NCBI RefSeq assembly: GCF_017114865.1
Contig: NZ_JADEYH010000020.1
Location: 1-64,000, forward strand
Direction of reading: 5' to 3'
DNA from: Streptomyces verrucosisporus
Lineage (GTDB): Bacteria; Actinomycetota; Actinomycetes; Streptomycetales; Streptomycetaceae
Length of the DNA stretch: 64,000 nt
Below are positions 1-7,155 of the stretch, one piece after another. A model generated the notes under the pieces. It was not told the origin of the DNA. It saw only the letters and a program-made list of their open reading frames with translations, and searched no databases. The position numbers and the translations under genes are program-made. Every line of letters begins with the position of its first letter. The stretch's first letter is position 1.

Positions 1-130
1 CTCCGGTCAGCTGCAGGCCCTCGGCCTGAGCGCGGCCCACCAGCTCGTCGATCAGCCGGTCGTCCACGGCCTTGGCCGGCGGCTCACCCGACTCGACGGT
101 CTCGGCCTCGGTCACGTTCTCACTGGTCAT
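1..130 (-). CDS. IS256-family transposase, N-terminal fragment (window edge)
   Basis: Only the first 43 codons are visible, read leftward off the window. The start is the ATG at 128-130, preceded by an AAGGAAG ribosome-binding site. The peptide ends in LVGRAQAEGLQLTG, the beginning of the conserved stretch that precedes the 'GEGGLLQQLTK' region of Mutator/IS256 DDE transposases. Catalytic residues are outside the window. The gene appears intact as far as can be seen. It matters here because the element truncates the neighbouring P450 gene. Confidence 0.85.
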   Translation of the reverse strand, partial: MTSENVTEAETVESGEPPAKAVDDRLIDELVGRAQAEGLQLTG

Positions 131-178
131 CGATGCATCTTCCTTGATCAAGAGTTACACCGAACGTTTTACAGTCCC
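1..178 (-). mobile_element. IS256-family insertion sequence, one terminus (rest outside window)
   Basis: The transposase start is at base 130. Upstream of it the element runs outward through a short leader to about base 178, where a P450 coding frame begins abruptly. Read on the minus strand the end is GGACTGTAAAACGTTCGGTG, which fits the terminal inverted repeat I expect for this family. The opposite terminus and the target-site duplication lie to the left of the window, so the exact boundary (176 to 179) is inferred. Confidence 0.8.
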
Positions 179-1070
179 CGTTCACGCCGCGTCAGGTGGC
201 GGCGTGGAAGGAGCCGGTGGACCGGATCGTCGCCGAGTGCCTGGCCCGTCTGGAGAAGTCGGACCGGCCCGACGTGATGGACTACGCGGGCCGCATCCCG
301 GCCGATGTGACGGGAGAGATCCTCGGGTTCCCGCTGAAGCGTTTCGGTGAGATGCTCGACGCGATCGAGCGGGCGTTCCACGCCGACCCCGGGAACCCCG
401 ACCAGGAGGCCGAGGTGGCCGCCGCGTTCGAGGAACTCGTGGACTACGGCCGCGAACTCATCGTCGATAAACGCCGCGGTCCGGGGGACGACCTCACCTC
501 GCACCTCGTCCGGGCCGAGACGGGGAGGACCGGCTGCCGGAGGACGAGCTGGTCTCGCTGGTGACTGCCATGATCGTGGCAGGAATCGACACCACCCGGA
601 ACCTGATCGGCTCGGCGGTGCTGTCGCTGCCGGACCACCCCGGCCAGATGCGGCTGCTGCGCGAGCACCCCGAGCACACGCCGACCGCGGTCGAGGAGTT
701 CCTGCGCTACGACGGCGCCTTCTGCGTCGGCCTGTTCCGGCTGGCGAAGGAGGACCTGGAGATAGGTGGCGTGCGCATACCCGCCGGCACCCCCGTCGTG
801 GCCGGCCTGCAATCCGCCAACAACGACCCGGAGAAGTACGCGGATCCGCGGCGGCTGGACATCACCCGCAACGGGCAGCGGCACCTGGCGCTGGGCCACG
901 GGCTGCACAACTGCATGGGGGCGGCCCTGGCCCGCCTGGAGACGGGGGTCGCCGTCCCCGCCCTGCTGGAGAGGTTCCCGAACCTTCGTCTGGCAGTGCC
1001 CCGTGAAGAGATCCACTTCGAGGAGAACTGGCTGCTGCGCAGCTTGCCGTCCCTGCCGGTCGGGCTGTGA
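179..1070 (+). pseudogene. Cytochrome P450, 5'-truncated by IS256 and frameshifted
   Basis: The frame opens directly at the IS boundary with FTPRQVAAWKEPVDRIV, the part of a bacterial P450 that normally follows the C-helix, so roughly the first quarter of the enzyme is missing. Around 519-522 the reading frame changes: the upstream frame ends in nonsense at 564, while DGEDRLPEDELVSLV continues in another frame, consistent with loss of one base. Downstream the I-helix AGIDTT, the ExxR motif (EFLR) and the heme-ligand loop GHGLHNCMG are all present up to the stop at 1068-1070. The partner ferredoxin follows at once. The frameshift could be a sequencing error, but the truncation alone should inactivate the gene. 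Confidence 0.9.
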
Positions 1071-1087
1071 GCGAGGAGGGAGACCCC

Positions 1088-1348
1088 ATGGCCGACAAGG
1101 CCGACACCGGCCGGGCGGCACCCGGCGGGCGGATGCTGCTGTCGATCGACGCGGCGGCGTGCACGGGCGCCGGGACGTGCGAGGCGATGCACCCGGAGCT
1201 GTTCCGGGTGGAGCCTGCGGGCCACGCGGTGGTGAGCCGCACCGAGCTGACCGACCCCGCGGACATCGAGGCCGCGACCGACGTCCTGGACGTCTGCCCG
1301 ACGGAGGCGGTCCGCCTGACCCCTGCGGATCCGGCCGCGCGGGCCTGA
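1088..1348 (+). CDS. [3Fe-4S] ferredoxin (P450 partner type)
   Basis: An 86-residue acidic ferredoxin of the single-cluster type that donates electrons to P450s. The cluster ligands are visible as CTGAGTC (C-x5-C) and a distal CPTEAV, the pattern of actinobacterial 3Fe-4S or 4Fe-4S P450 ferredoxins. The ATG at 1088 is chosen because GCGAGGAGGGA lies just upstream. An in-frame GTG at 1067 overlaps the P450 stop and has no comparable site. It is encoded 17 bases after the P450 remnant, so it was presumably its redox partner and may now be orphaned. About 15 residues before the core are poorly conserved in character. Confidence 0.9.
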   Translation: MADKADTGRAAPGGRMLLSIDAAACTGAGTCEAMHPELFRVEPAGHAVVSRTELTDPADIEAATDVLDVCPTEAVRLTPADPAARA

Positions 1349-1379
1349 CACCGCAGCGGCCTCGTCTGCCCCGCTCGAC

Positions 1380-1435
1380 GAGGAGGCGCCGCACGCGCCG
1401 CGTGTCCCGCACGCGGCTGGGTGCGGCGCCTCTTC
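1380..1435 (+). terminator. Long hairpin after ferredoxin gene
   Basis: AGGCGCCGCAC (1384-1394) pairs with GTGCGGCGCCT (1421-1431), and inside it GCCGCGTG (1397-1404) pairs with CACGCGGC (1410-1417). It is followed by a pyrimidine-rich stretch. It probably ends the P450-ferredoxin transcript and may also stop transcription from the opposite gene. Confidence 0.75.
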
Positions 1436-1544
1436 CTCGCGCCTCTTCCTCCGACCTGCTCGTACCGAGGCCCTCCGGCGCCGTCGTCCGTGACCGGAGG
1501 GCCCAAGGGGGTGTCCGCCGGACGCACGGCGAACGCTCAGGGCG

Positions 1545-2417
1545 TCATGCGGGCTTGCGCAGCAGCTCGACGATGCTGGAGAAGCTGTCGGCCGCGTGGC
1601 CGGCGTCCATCGCGCGGCGGAACAGGTCCACCGCCGCGGCCTGGAACGAGGTGTCCACGCCCGCGTCGCCGATGGTGTGCATGACGTGCTCCACACTCGC
1701 CAGGCCCATCGCCAGGCGGTCGACGTCGCCCTCGTGGTTGCCGGCGTCGATACGCTCGGCGTAGAAGCCGAGGAAGTGCGGCATGGCGAGCATGGTGTCG
1801 TTGGCGTGGGACAGGATGTCCGCCGCCTTCAGGCCGTTGGCTTCGGCGAGGGCGATCGCCTGCCAGTAGCTGAGCATCGACGGCCAGAACATCGCCATGC
1901 CGATCTGGTACATCAGGGCCGCGAGCCCCGGCTCCTCGCCGCGGAAGTCGGCGCCGGTGAGGATCTCCAGACTGGTGCGGTGCTTGTCGAAGGCGGCGCG
2001 GGGACCGCTGTAGAAGGTCTTCGACTCGGGCTTGCCGATACCGGCGGGCGGGACCGTCACACCCCCGGTGAGGTGTGTGCCGCCGCGCTCGGTGATCCAG
2101 CGGGAACCGGCGCGCGTCTTCTCCGGGGTGTCGGAGCTGAGGTTGACGAAGACGTGGCCCGACACCACGTCGGCCGCCGGCTCCAGGACCGCGTACATGG
2201 CCTCGTAGTCGGTCAGGCTCAGGACCACCAGCTCGTTGGCCTTGACGGCGTCCTCCACGCTCTTGGCGAGGACGGCGCCCCGGGCCACCAGGTCATCGGC
2301 CCGGGAGGCGGTGCGGTTCCAGAGGGTGACCTCGTATCCGTTGTCGAGGTAGGTGTTGACCATCGCCTGCCCCATGGGGCCGAGCCCGATGACGGTGACG
2401 GACTGGTTGCTGCTCAT
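1545..2417 (-). CDS. Imine reductase-like NADP-binding oxidoreductase
   Basis: A 290-residue protein with an N-terminal Rossmann fold (GLGPMG at residues 11-16, then WNRT, the arginine-threonine pair typical of NADP(H)-preferring beta-hydroxyacid dehydrogenases) and an all-alpha C-terminal half. Length, the VNLSSDTP loop and the C-terminal half match the imine reductase branch of the 6-phosphogluconate dehydrogenase superfamily, often found in Streptomyces secondary-metabolite loci. The substrate is unknown. The ATG at 2417 has GGAGGCC upstream. The gene is alone in its transcription unit, pointing away from the sugar genes, with an operator-like palindrome at its promoter. It could instead be a general 3-hydroxyisobutyrate dehydrogenase-like enzyme. 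Confidence 0.75.
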   Translation of the reverse strand: MSSNQSVTVIGLGPMGQAMVNTYLDNGYEVTLWNRTASRADDLVARGAVLAKSVEDAVKANELVVLSLTDYEAMYAVLEPAADVVSGHVFVNLSSDTPEKTRAGSRWITERGGTHLTGGVTVPPAGIGKPESKTFYSGPRAAFDKHRTSLEILTGADFRGEEPGLAALMYQIGMAMFWPSMLSYWQAIALAEANGLKAADILSHANDTMLAMPHFLGFYAERIDAGNHEGDVDRLAMGLASVEHVMHTIGDAGVDTSFQAAAVDLFRRAMDAGHAADSFSSIVELLRKPA

Positions 2418-2488
2418 TGCGGAAAGGCCTCCGTTGGTCTGCTGTGTCACTGAAGGAACGAGCGATCTACTGAGCGTCCGGCAAAAGT

Positions 2489-2514
2489 AGCATAGTTCTA
2501 GGACGATCGCTCTA
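2489..2514 (-). promoter_or_regulatory. Promoter and TetR-type operator candidate of the imine reductase gene
   Basis: TAGGACGATCGCTCTA at 2499-2514 is an interrupted palindrome centred on CGATCG (12 of 16 positions symmetric), the shape of many TetR-family operators. On the minus strand TATGCT (2494-2489) is a plausible -10 box, so the palindrome would cover the spacer and -35 region and block RNA polymerase. No TetR gene is visible in the window. Confidence 0.5.
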
Positions 2515-2820
2515 TTTAGTCGGAGGTGGAGATCGGCACCACGGACCGGGCCTGGCACAGACGCTCCCGGTCAGTCGCGGTCAACGACCCTGCGCGCAGA
2601 CGAGGATGTGGCCGACGGGGGTGAGCGGACCGGTGTGCTCCCCGGACCGCGCCGCCGACGTGCTCCGGGCATGGCTGCGCGGACGGCCGCCGCATCCTCC
2701 TGGGCACAGGTCTGCGCCGTCGCCGCGCCAATACCCCTGCTCCCCCTGTGGTCAGGTCAACTTCCCCTGACGGGGCACCGGTTGATATTCCGTGAACCTT
2801 TCAGCCCGCGGTGGAACCGG
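2515..2820. other. Intergenic stretch, no gene recognised
   Basis: About 300 bases between the imine reductase promoter and the 3' end of the sugar oxidoreductase gene. Translations in all frames give only arginine-rich shadow peptides with no recognisable domain. It may be a recombination scar, since the genes on both sides look like remnants of different operons. Confidence 0.5.
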
Positions 2821-3792
2821 TCATGGCCTTGCCTCGGCAGCAGCCCGTGTGCCGATCGCCTCCAGCAGAGCCGCCTGCCGGAGCACGGCCACATCAGGTG
2901 CCACCCCGCCGCGCACGGCGGCCACGAACGCCGCGACGGCCTGGGCGACCTGGTCCTCGGCGGCCAGCCGTACCTCCGTGATATCGCCGCCCCGCTCCAG
3001 GCGGAGCGACGGGACGTGGTCCGCGGGTGGCGTGAAGGCAGGCTCGATGGTCAGGCGCCCCCGGCTGCCCGCGTACGTGTACACGCTGCGGTAGGTGTCG
3101 TCGAGGCCGAAGGCGAGCTGGGCGCTCACTCCCGAGGGGGTGTGGAGCAAGGCCGCGCCCCCGGTGTCGACGTCCCGCCCTTTGTCCCGTACGGCGACGG
3201 CACCGGCGACCCTCAGATCGTCGCCGAGCGCGAACAGGGCGGCCCGGACCGGGTAGACACCAACGTCCCACAGCGCTCCGCCCCCGAGGTCCGCGCGGTA
3301 GCGGATGTCGGTGTCCGGGCGCCGGGGGACCGTGAAGGCCACCTGGAAGAAGCGTAGTTCCCCGATCGTGCCCGCTTCGACGAGCTCGCGTGCCCTGGCG
3401 TGCTGGGAGTGGTGCGGGAACAGGACGTTCTCGACCAGGGCCAGCCCTCTCCTACGGGCGAGGTCGAGGAGTTCGGCGGTCTCGGCACAAGTGGTGGCCA
3501 GGGGTTTCTCCGCGAGGACGTGCTTGCCCGCAAGCAGGGCCTCGCGAACCCAGTGGGCGTGAAGTCCCGCGGGCAACGGGATGTACACCGCGTCGACGTC
3601 ATCGTCCTCCAGCGCGGCCGTGTAGCCGTGGAGGGCGCGGCAGCCGTAGGCATCGGCCAGCGACCGGGCTCGGGCGTGGTCACGGCTGGCCACCGCCGAG
3701 AGGGCGATGCCGTCGCAGGCCGCGAACGCCGGCAGCATGCGCCGGCGGGCGAATTCCGCGCAGCCGAGGACCGCCAGCCGCAAGGGCGGCAT
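2821..3792 (-). CDS. Gfo/Idh/MocA oxidoreductase, likely NDP-hexose 3-ketoreductase
   Basis: A 323-residue protein with an N-terminal NAD(P)-binding fold (AVLGCAEFARR near residue 7), the EKP motif in AEKPLATTCAET that carries the conserved lysine of this family, and a C-terminal alpha/beta domain containing GGGALWDVGVYP. Its start codon overlaps the stop of a 2,3-dehydratase fragment by one base (TGATG), so the two were translationally coupled. That pair is the standard enzyme couple for 2-deoxygenation of NDP-4-keto-6-deoxyhexoses: the dehydratase makes a 3,4-diketo sugar and the ketoreductase reduces C3. With the dehydratase broken the gene is probably without substrate here unless an intact dehydratase lies elsewhere. 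Confidence 0.85.
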   Translation of the reverse strand: MPPLRLAVLGCAEFARRRMLPAFAACDGIALSAVASRDHARARSLADAYGCRALHGYTAALEDDDVDAVYIPLPAGLHAHWVREALLAGKHVLAEKPLATTCAETAELLDLARRRGLALVENVLFPHHSQHARARELVEAGTIGELRFFQVAFTVPRRPDTDIRYRADLGGGALWDVGVYPVRAALFALGDDLRVAGAVAVRDKGRDVDTGGAALLHTPSGVSAQLAFGLDDTYRSVYTYAGSRGRLTIEPAFTPPADHVPSLRLERGGDITEVRLAAEDQVAQAVAAFVAAVRGGVAPDVAVLRQAALLEAIGTRAAAEARP

Positions 3793-4244
3793 CACAGGCG
3801 CACCGCGCCGGTGTTGAGGAGCGAGAGCAGGGTGCGTGCCTGGACGTTCACGTAGTGACTGTGCCCCACCAGCCACCGCAGCTGTCCCGGGGTCACCCAG
3901 GCGTACCCGGGCGGAGCCTCCAGGGGGGCCTCACTCTCGCCGGCGTCCACGAAGAGGTAGCGGCTCTCGGCGTTGAGGAAACGGCCGCCCTCCTCCGAGT
4001 GGAGTTTGTCGTACCGCACACGTTCCGGGTCGGCCGACAGCACGAAGTCGAGGAAGGGGGGCCGGTCGTCGCCGATGCGCTCCGCATGGTTGGCGGCGGT
4101 GTACTGGACGGTGGGTGCCAGCTCGATCCGGTCGAGGAATCCGCCTTCGAGCTTGGCATGCACCAGCAGGTGGGGCACGCCCCCGACACGTCGGGTCAGG
4201 AAAGCGGTCACACCCGTGTCGCCCCGAACCACACCGCCGTCCAC
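3792..4244 (-). pseudogene. NDP-hexose 2,3-dehydratase, C-terminal fragment
   Basis: About 150 residues corresponding to the last third of the roughly 470-residue NDP-hexose 2,3-dehydratases of deoxysugar pathways. Diagnostic stretches are GVPHLLVHAKLEGGF, SEEGGRFLNAESRYLF and the C-terminal HYVNVQARTLLSLL. Recognisable sequence stops at about 4225, and an IS5-family transposase remnant begins at about 4250 on the other strand, so the first domain and the linker have been lost. The remaining reading frame is open and ends in TGATG coupling to the ketoreductase. The fragment is unlikely to be active because the family needs both related halves. Confidence 0.85.
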
Positions 4245-4249
4245 GCCGC

Positions 4250-4665
4250 TACGCCGCGTGGTGCGAGGAGGAGTCTTCGCCCGGCTCGACTACGACCTGG
4301 CCGGCCCGCGTGAAGGAGGGGCGCAAGCCCGAACCGACCGCCTCTGTGATCGACACCCAGAGTGCGAAAACCTCCACCATCCCATCCCTGACCAGCCGGG
4401 GAACCGATGCCGCCAAGAGGACCGCCGACCGCGAGCACGGCGTCCTCACCGACACGATCGGCCTCGTCCTCACCATTACCGTCACCGCCGTCGGCCCGTG
4501 GGAGAACGCCTTGGGAATACGTCTCCCCGACCAGGCGGAGGAAATACGATCGACCATCTCCGAGAGCTGGGGTGACACCGGTTCCGAGGACGCCGTCGTC
4601 AAGCACGGCACCGGCCTCGACACCGATGTCGAGGCCGCCGTCCGAAACTCTCAGGTCTCACATCG
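4250..4665 (+). pseudogene. IS5-family transposase remnant
   Basis: A degenerate piece of an IS5-type DDE transposase. Across 4250-4665 one reads YAAWCEE, then GVFARLDYDLAG in a shifted frame, then KEGRKPEPTASVIDTQSAKT, ending in GLDTDVEAAVRNSQ back in the first frame. The VIDTQS segment carries the first catalytic aspartate and TDTIGLVL follows, as in intact members. At least two frame changes are needed, and the N-terminus, terminal repeats and C-terminal HRRW region are missing. It is probably the agent or scar of the rearrangement that truncated the dehydratase gene. Confidence 0.8.
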
Positions 4666-5277
4666 CCAGGGCCCGCAGCGCGACGTCCCGAGTCACGCCG
4701 CGGCACCGCTTGCCCGCCATGCGGCAGCCGCCACCATGGACGTACACCGCGCATCGGTGCGCTGCGAGCTGTGCGGACATGACCCGCCGTAGGCCCAGCC
4801 CACCATCTTCCGCACCGACACCGGGCAGGCCGGCAGACGCACTCTCCGTACGAGCTGAGGTGAGCCGCCCATCGCCGCGGAGAAAAGGCCGATCTCCAGC
4901 GCACAGCCCCGCCGCGCCGGCGCTCGTCGTAGAGCTGCTGGAGCAGGCCGGGGATCTCGGAGGAGTGCTGGAGGAGGTACGGCAACTCGTCGATCACCGG
5001 CAGCGGCGTAAGCGCTGTGCCGAAGGTCATAAGTGCGACGAATCGTCGCTTGCTGAAATGGCGTTCCGTCTCCGGTCCGGTTGAGGGACTTCGGGTTGCA
5101 GCGTGCCCGCGAGGGATACAGCGTCATGCCGGTATTCGAAACGAGCGACGAAACGCCCCGTGAACAGGCCGAAGGTGAACTCCTACTCCCCGGCCGCCTC
5201 GCAGCAGCGGTGAGCGTTCGCGATCTCCGAACGTGCCGGTCGGAGGGGCTGGAGCGAGTCTCCATGAAGTCGCTGGG
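4666..5277. other. Scrambled intergenic region with duplicated ATPase fragment
   Basis: Apart from the 99-bp copy of ATPase sequence at 4911-5009, no gene is recognisable. A minus-strand open stretch at roughly 5035-5190 gives a plausible-looking peptide (FTGRFVARFEYRHDAVSLAG) but has no start codon and no family I know. The stretch is best read as debris between a mobile-element scar and the ATPase gene. Confidence 0.5.
4911..5009 (-). repeat. 99-bp direct repeat, copy A
   Basis: Matches 6346-6444 at 97 of 99 positions in the same orientation, about 1.4 kb apart. Differences are C/T at the eighth base and G/A near the end. On the minus strand it encodes VIDELPYLLQHSSEIPGLLQ, the Walker B segment of the neighbouring ATPase. 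Flanks are unrelated to the second copy. Confidence 0.95.
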
Positions 5278-6780
5278 CTACCCGATCCCGTAAAGACCCG
5301 GCAGGTCGACCAGCAGGAGATCATCGCGGCGAGCCGCTGCGTCGACCAGATCGGGATGGAAACCGTGGAGGGAGAACAGGGCCAGCGTGGCGTCCGTCGT
5401 GTCGTAGCCCTGGTCGGTGAGCAGGCTGCGGATGTGCTCCAGGCGTTGCAGATCGCCGGTGCCGCGGCGGGCGGCGGTGGCTTTGGCCTCGCCGATCAGG
5501 GCGATCCGGGCGCGGGGAGCCTGCGGACGCTCGCCCAGGGCGAGGGCGATGACGTCGACCTCGTGCTTGGTGCGGGCCGCCGGATCGGCGACCTCGGTGG
5601 TACCGACCGGACCGGGCAGACCGCCGGGGAGCAGGGTGTGGGCGTAGCGGCGGGTGAAGGTGCGGGCGAGGTCCTCGAAGTGCGGGCCGAGGATCTTGGA
5701 GTTGAAGGTGGGAGCGGCTGCCTGCCACGCCTGTTCGGCGAAGCCCTGCTCGACGGTGGCCGCCTGCGGCAGTGTGATCAGCTGGTTGAAGCGGATCACC
5801 GGGTCGGCCAGGGTGATCACCGGGTGGCGGGGGCGGAGGATGTCCTGCTCGCGCTGGACGTAACCGGTGGACTCGAGGACATCGAGCGGGTGGGTGACGG
5901 CGTTGCGCTGCCGTTCCAGGGCCGCGCCGATTCTGGTGGGTGTGGTGGCGCCCTGTGCGATGGCGGTGAGGATGTCGTAGTACAGGGTGTGATGGGTGAT
6001 GCGCGGGTCCTCGCGCAGCAGGTACTCCGTCTCCGTGCGTGAGTACACGGCTCGCCCGGGGTCCAGAAGCGTCCGGGAGAGCCAGGCGGTGAAGCCGTCG
6101 TTCGGGTGCGGACGGGCGGCCACCGGCCGGTAGCCGGGCGCCCCGCCGAGGACGGCGTGCACCTGTAGGGCGGTCAGCGGGTCGTCGATCTGCCAGAGCT
6201 TCCTTGCCGCCCGGTAGTCGAAGGCGCCCAGCCGCAGGTCGACCACCGCGCGGCCGCGCAACGGCTTCGTCCCCGACAGCAGTTCGTGCATCACGCTCAT
6301 CGCCGACCCGCAGAGGATCACCCGTGGTCCGGGACCGGCTCCGGTGCCGCGCTGGCGCTCGTCGTAGAGCTGCTGGAGCAGGCCGGGGATCTCGGAGGAG
6401 TGCTGGAGGAGGTACGGCAACTCGTCGATCACCAGCAGCGGCGTTCTCGAGCGCACGGTGACGTCCAGGGCGTTGGCCAGGACTTCGCGCCAGTCGGTCA
6501 GCCGCAGCGTGCCCGGGCGCAGCCCGGCGTGGACCGCGATCGCGTCGCTGAACCGCTGTATCGCCGGCAGTCGCCCCTCCTCACGCACCGCCGTGACGTA
6601 CAGGCCACCGATCCGCTCCGACAGAGCCTGCAGGAGGTACGACTTCCCATGCCGCCTGCGTCCCGACACGATCCCCAGACGCATCGCCGGGTCCGGGTCC
6701 GTGACGAACTCGGTGAGCAGGTCCCATTCACGATCGCGGTCGACCACGTCCGCAGGTTTGGTCAGCACGCTGCCGCTCAC
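5278..6780 (-). CDS. AAA ATPase with C-terminal PD-(D/E)XK-like domain
   Basis: A 500-residue archaeal-type ATPase. Walker A is GRRRHGKS (residues 40-47), Walker B is LLVIDE (115-120), and ILCGSAMSVM is a sensor-like strand. A winged-helix-like middle region follows (TRIGAALERQRNAVTHPLDVLESTGYV). The C-terminal part shows D409 and E431-x-K433 (GEAK), the spacing expected of the nuclease-fold domain attached to many members of this group. GTG at 6780 is preferred because GGAGG lies five bases upstream; an upstream in-frame GTG at 6792 abuts its own site. The gene stands alone with a striking palindrome upstream. The role is unknown. Related proteins are often mobile or linked to conflict systems, but nothing here proves that. 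Confidence 0.8.
   Translation of the reverse strand: MSGSVLTKPADVVDRDREWDLLTEFVTDPDPAMRLGIVSGRRRHGKSYLLQALSERIGGLYVTAVREEGRLPAIQRFSDAIAVHAGLRPGTLRLTDWREVLANALDVTVRSRTPLLVIDELPYLLQHSSEIPGLLQQLYDERQRGTGAGPGPRVILCGSAMSVMHELLSGTKPLRGRAVVDLRLGAFDYRAARKLWQIDDPLTALQVHAVLGGAPGYRPVAARPHPNDGFTAWLSRTLLDPGRAVYSRTETEYLLREDPRITHHTLYYDILTAIAQGATTPTRIGAALERQRNAVTHPLDVLESTGYVQREQDILRPRHPVITLADPVIRFNQLITLPQAATVEQGFAEQAWQAAAPTFNSKILGPHFEDLARTFTRRYAHTLLPGGLPGPVGTTEVADPAARTKHEVDVIALALGERPQAPRARIALIGEAKATAARRGTGDLQRLEHIRSLLTDQGYDTTDATLALFSLHGFHPDLVDAAARRDDLLLVDLPGLYGIG
6346..6444 (-). repeat. 99-bp direct repeat, copy B (inside the ATPase gene)
   Basis: The resident copy of the repeat, covering the Walker B region of the ATPase gene. 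Because this copy sits inside an intact frame while copy A has no continuing homology, copy B is the likely source or copy A is the residue of a second ATPase gene. Confidence 0.95.
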
Positions 6781-6810
6781 CGGAACCTCCACCCTCCTGC
6801 CCCACTACGA

Positions 6811-6844
6811 CGGAATGCGTCTAAGTCTACTTAGACGCATTCCG
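6811..6844. promoter_or_regulatory. 34-bp inverted repeat, candidate operator of the ATPase gene
   Basis: Two perfect 16-bp arms (6811-6826 and 6829-6844) flank a CT centre. The core is GTCTAAGTCTACTTAGAC. It lies 31 bases upstream of the ATPase start and is much more AT-rich than its surroundings, which suggests a dimeric regulator site or a cruciform rather than a terminator. No regulator gene is adjacent. Confidence 0.7.
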
Positions 6845-7155
6845 CACGACCCTGCTCGGTCGAGACCGGCTGGGAGCACCGCCGGAACGGCGGTCGCGGA
6901 GCCGTCCCGGCGACTCCGCGGCAGGGCCGCGTCGCGCACATCACGGCACGCAGCTTCCACCGGCCCCGCCGCGGGGAGCCGGGCGCCACACGGGCGCCGG
7001 GACTCCGGGCGAGGCCCTCGCACCGCAGTGGGCACGAGGGGCGCTTCGCTACGGAACCGCAGGTCGGATCACTCTCGTGAGTGGAGCGGCCGTCCCGCCC
7101 GGTGGGTGGCCGGGAACAGGTCGAATGGAGTTCCCGGGGCGAATGAACTCGCAGG
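6845..7155. other. Intergenic stretch, no gene recognised
   Basis: About 310 bases separating the accessory segment from the conserved core operon that begins with the RNA methyltransferase. No coding signal or repeat beyond the neighbouring palindrome is apparent. It marks the likely right border of the accessory region. Confidence 0.5.

Noticed and set aside
2516..2731. 71-codon minus-strand frame near the imine reductase promoter as a lost TetR regulator
   Set aside because: The translation is Arg/Pro-rich with no helix-turn-helix and overlaps the operator-like site.
5081..5293. 70-codon plus-strand frame between the 99-bp repeat and the ATPase gene
   Set aside because: No ribosome-binding site and no recognisable domain, and it overlaps the 3' end of the ATPase gene. 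Probably non-coding.
5278..6780. Possibility that the ATPase gene and its palindrome form a toxin-antitoxin pair
   Set aside because: No second small gene with its own ribosome-binding site lies next to it, so a two-gene module is not supported.
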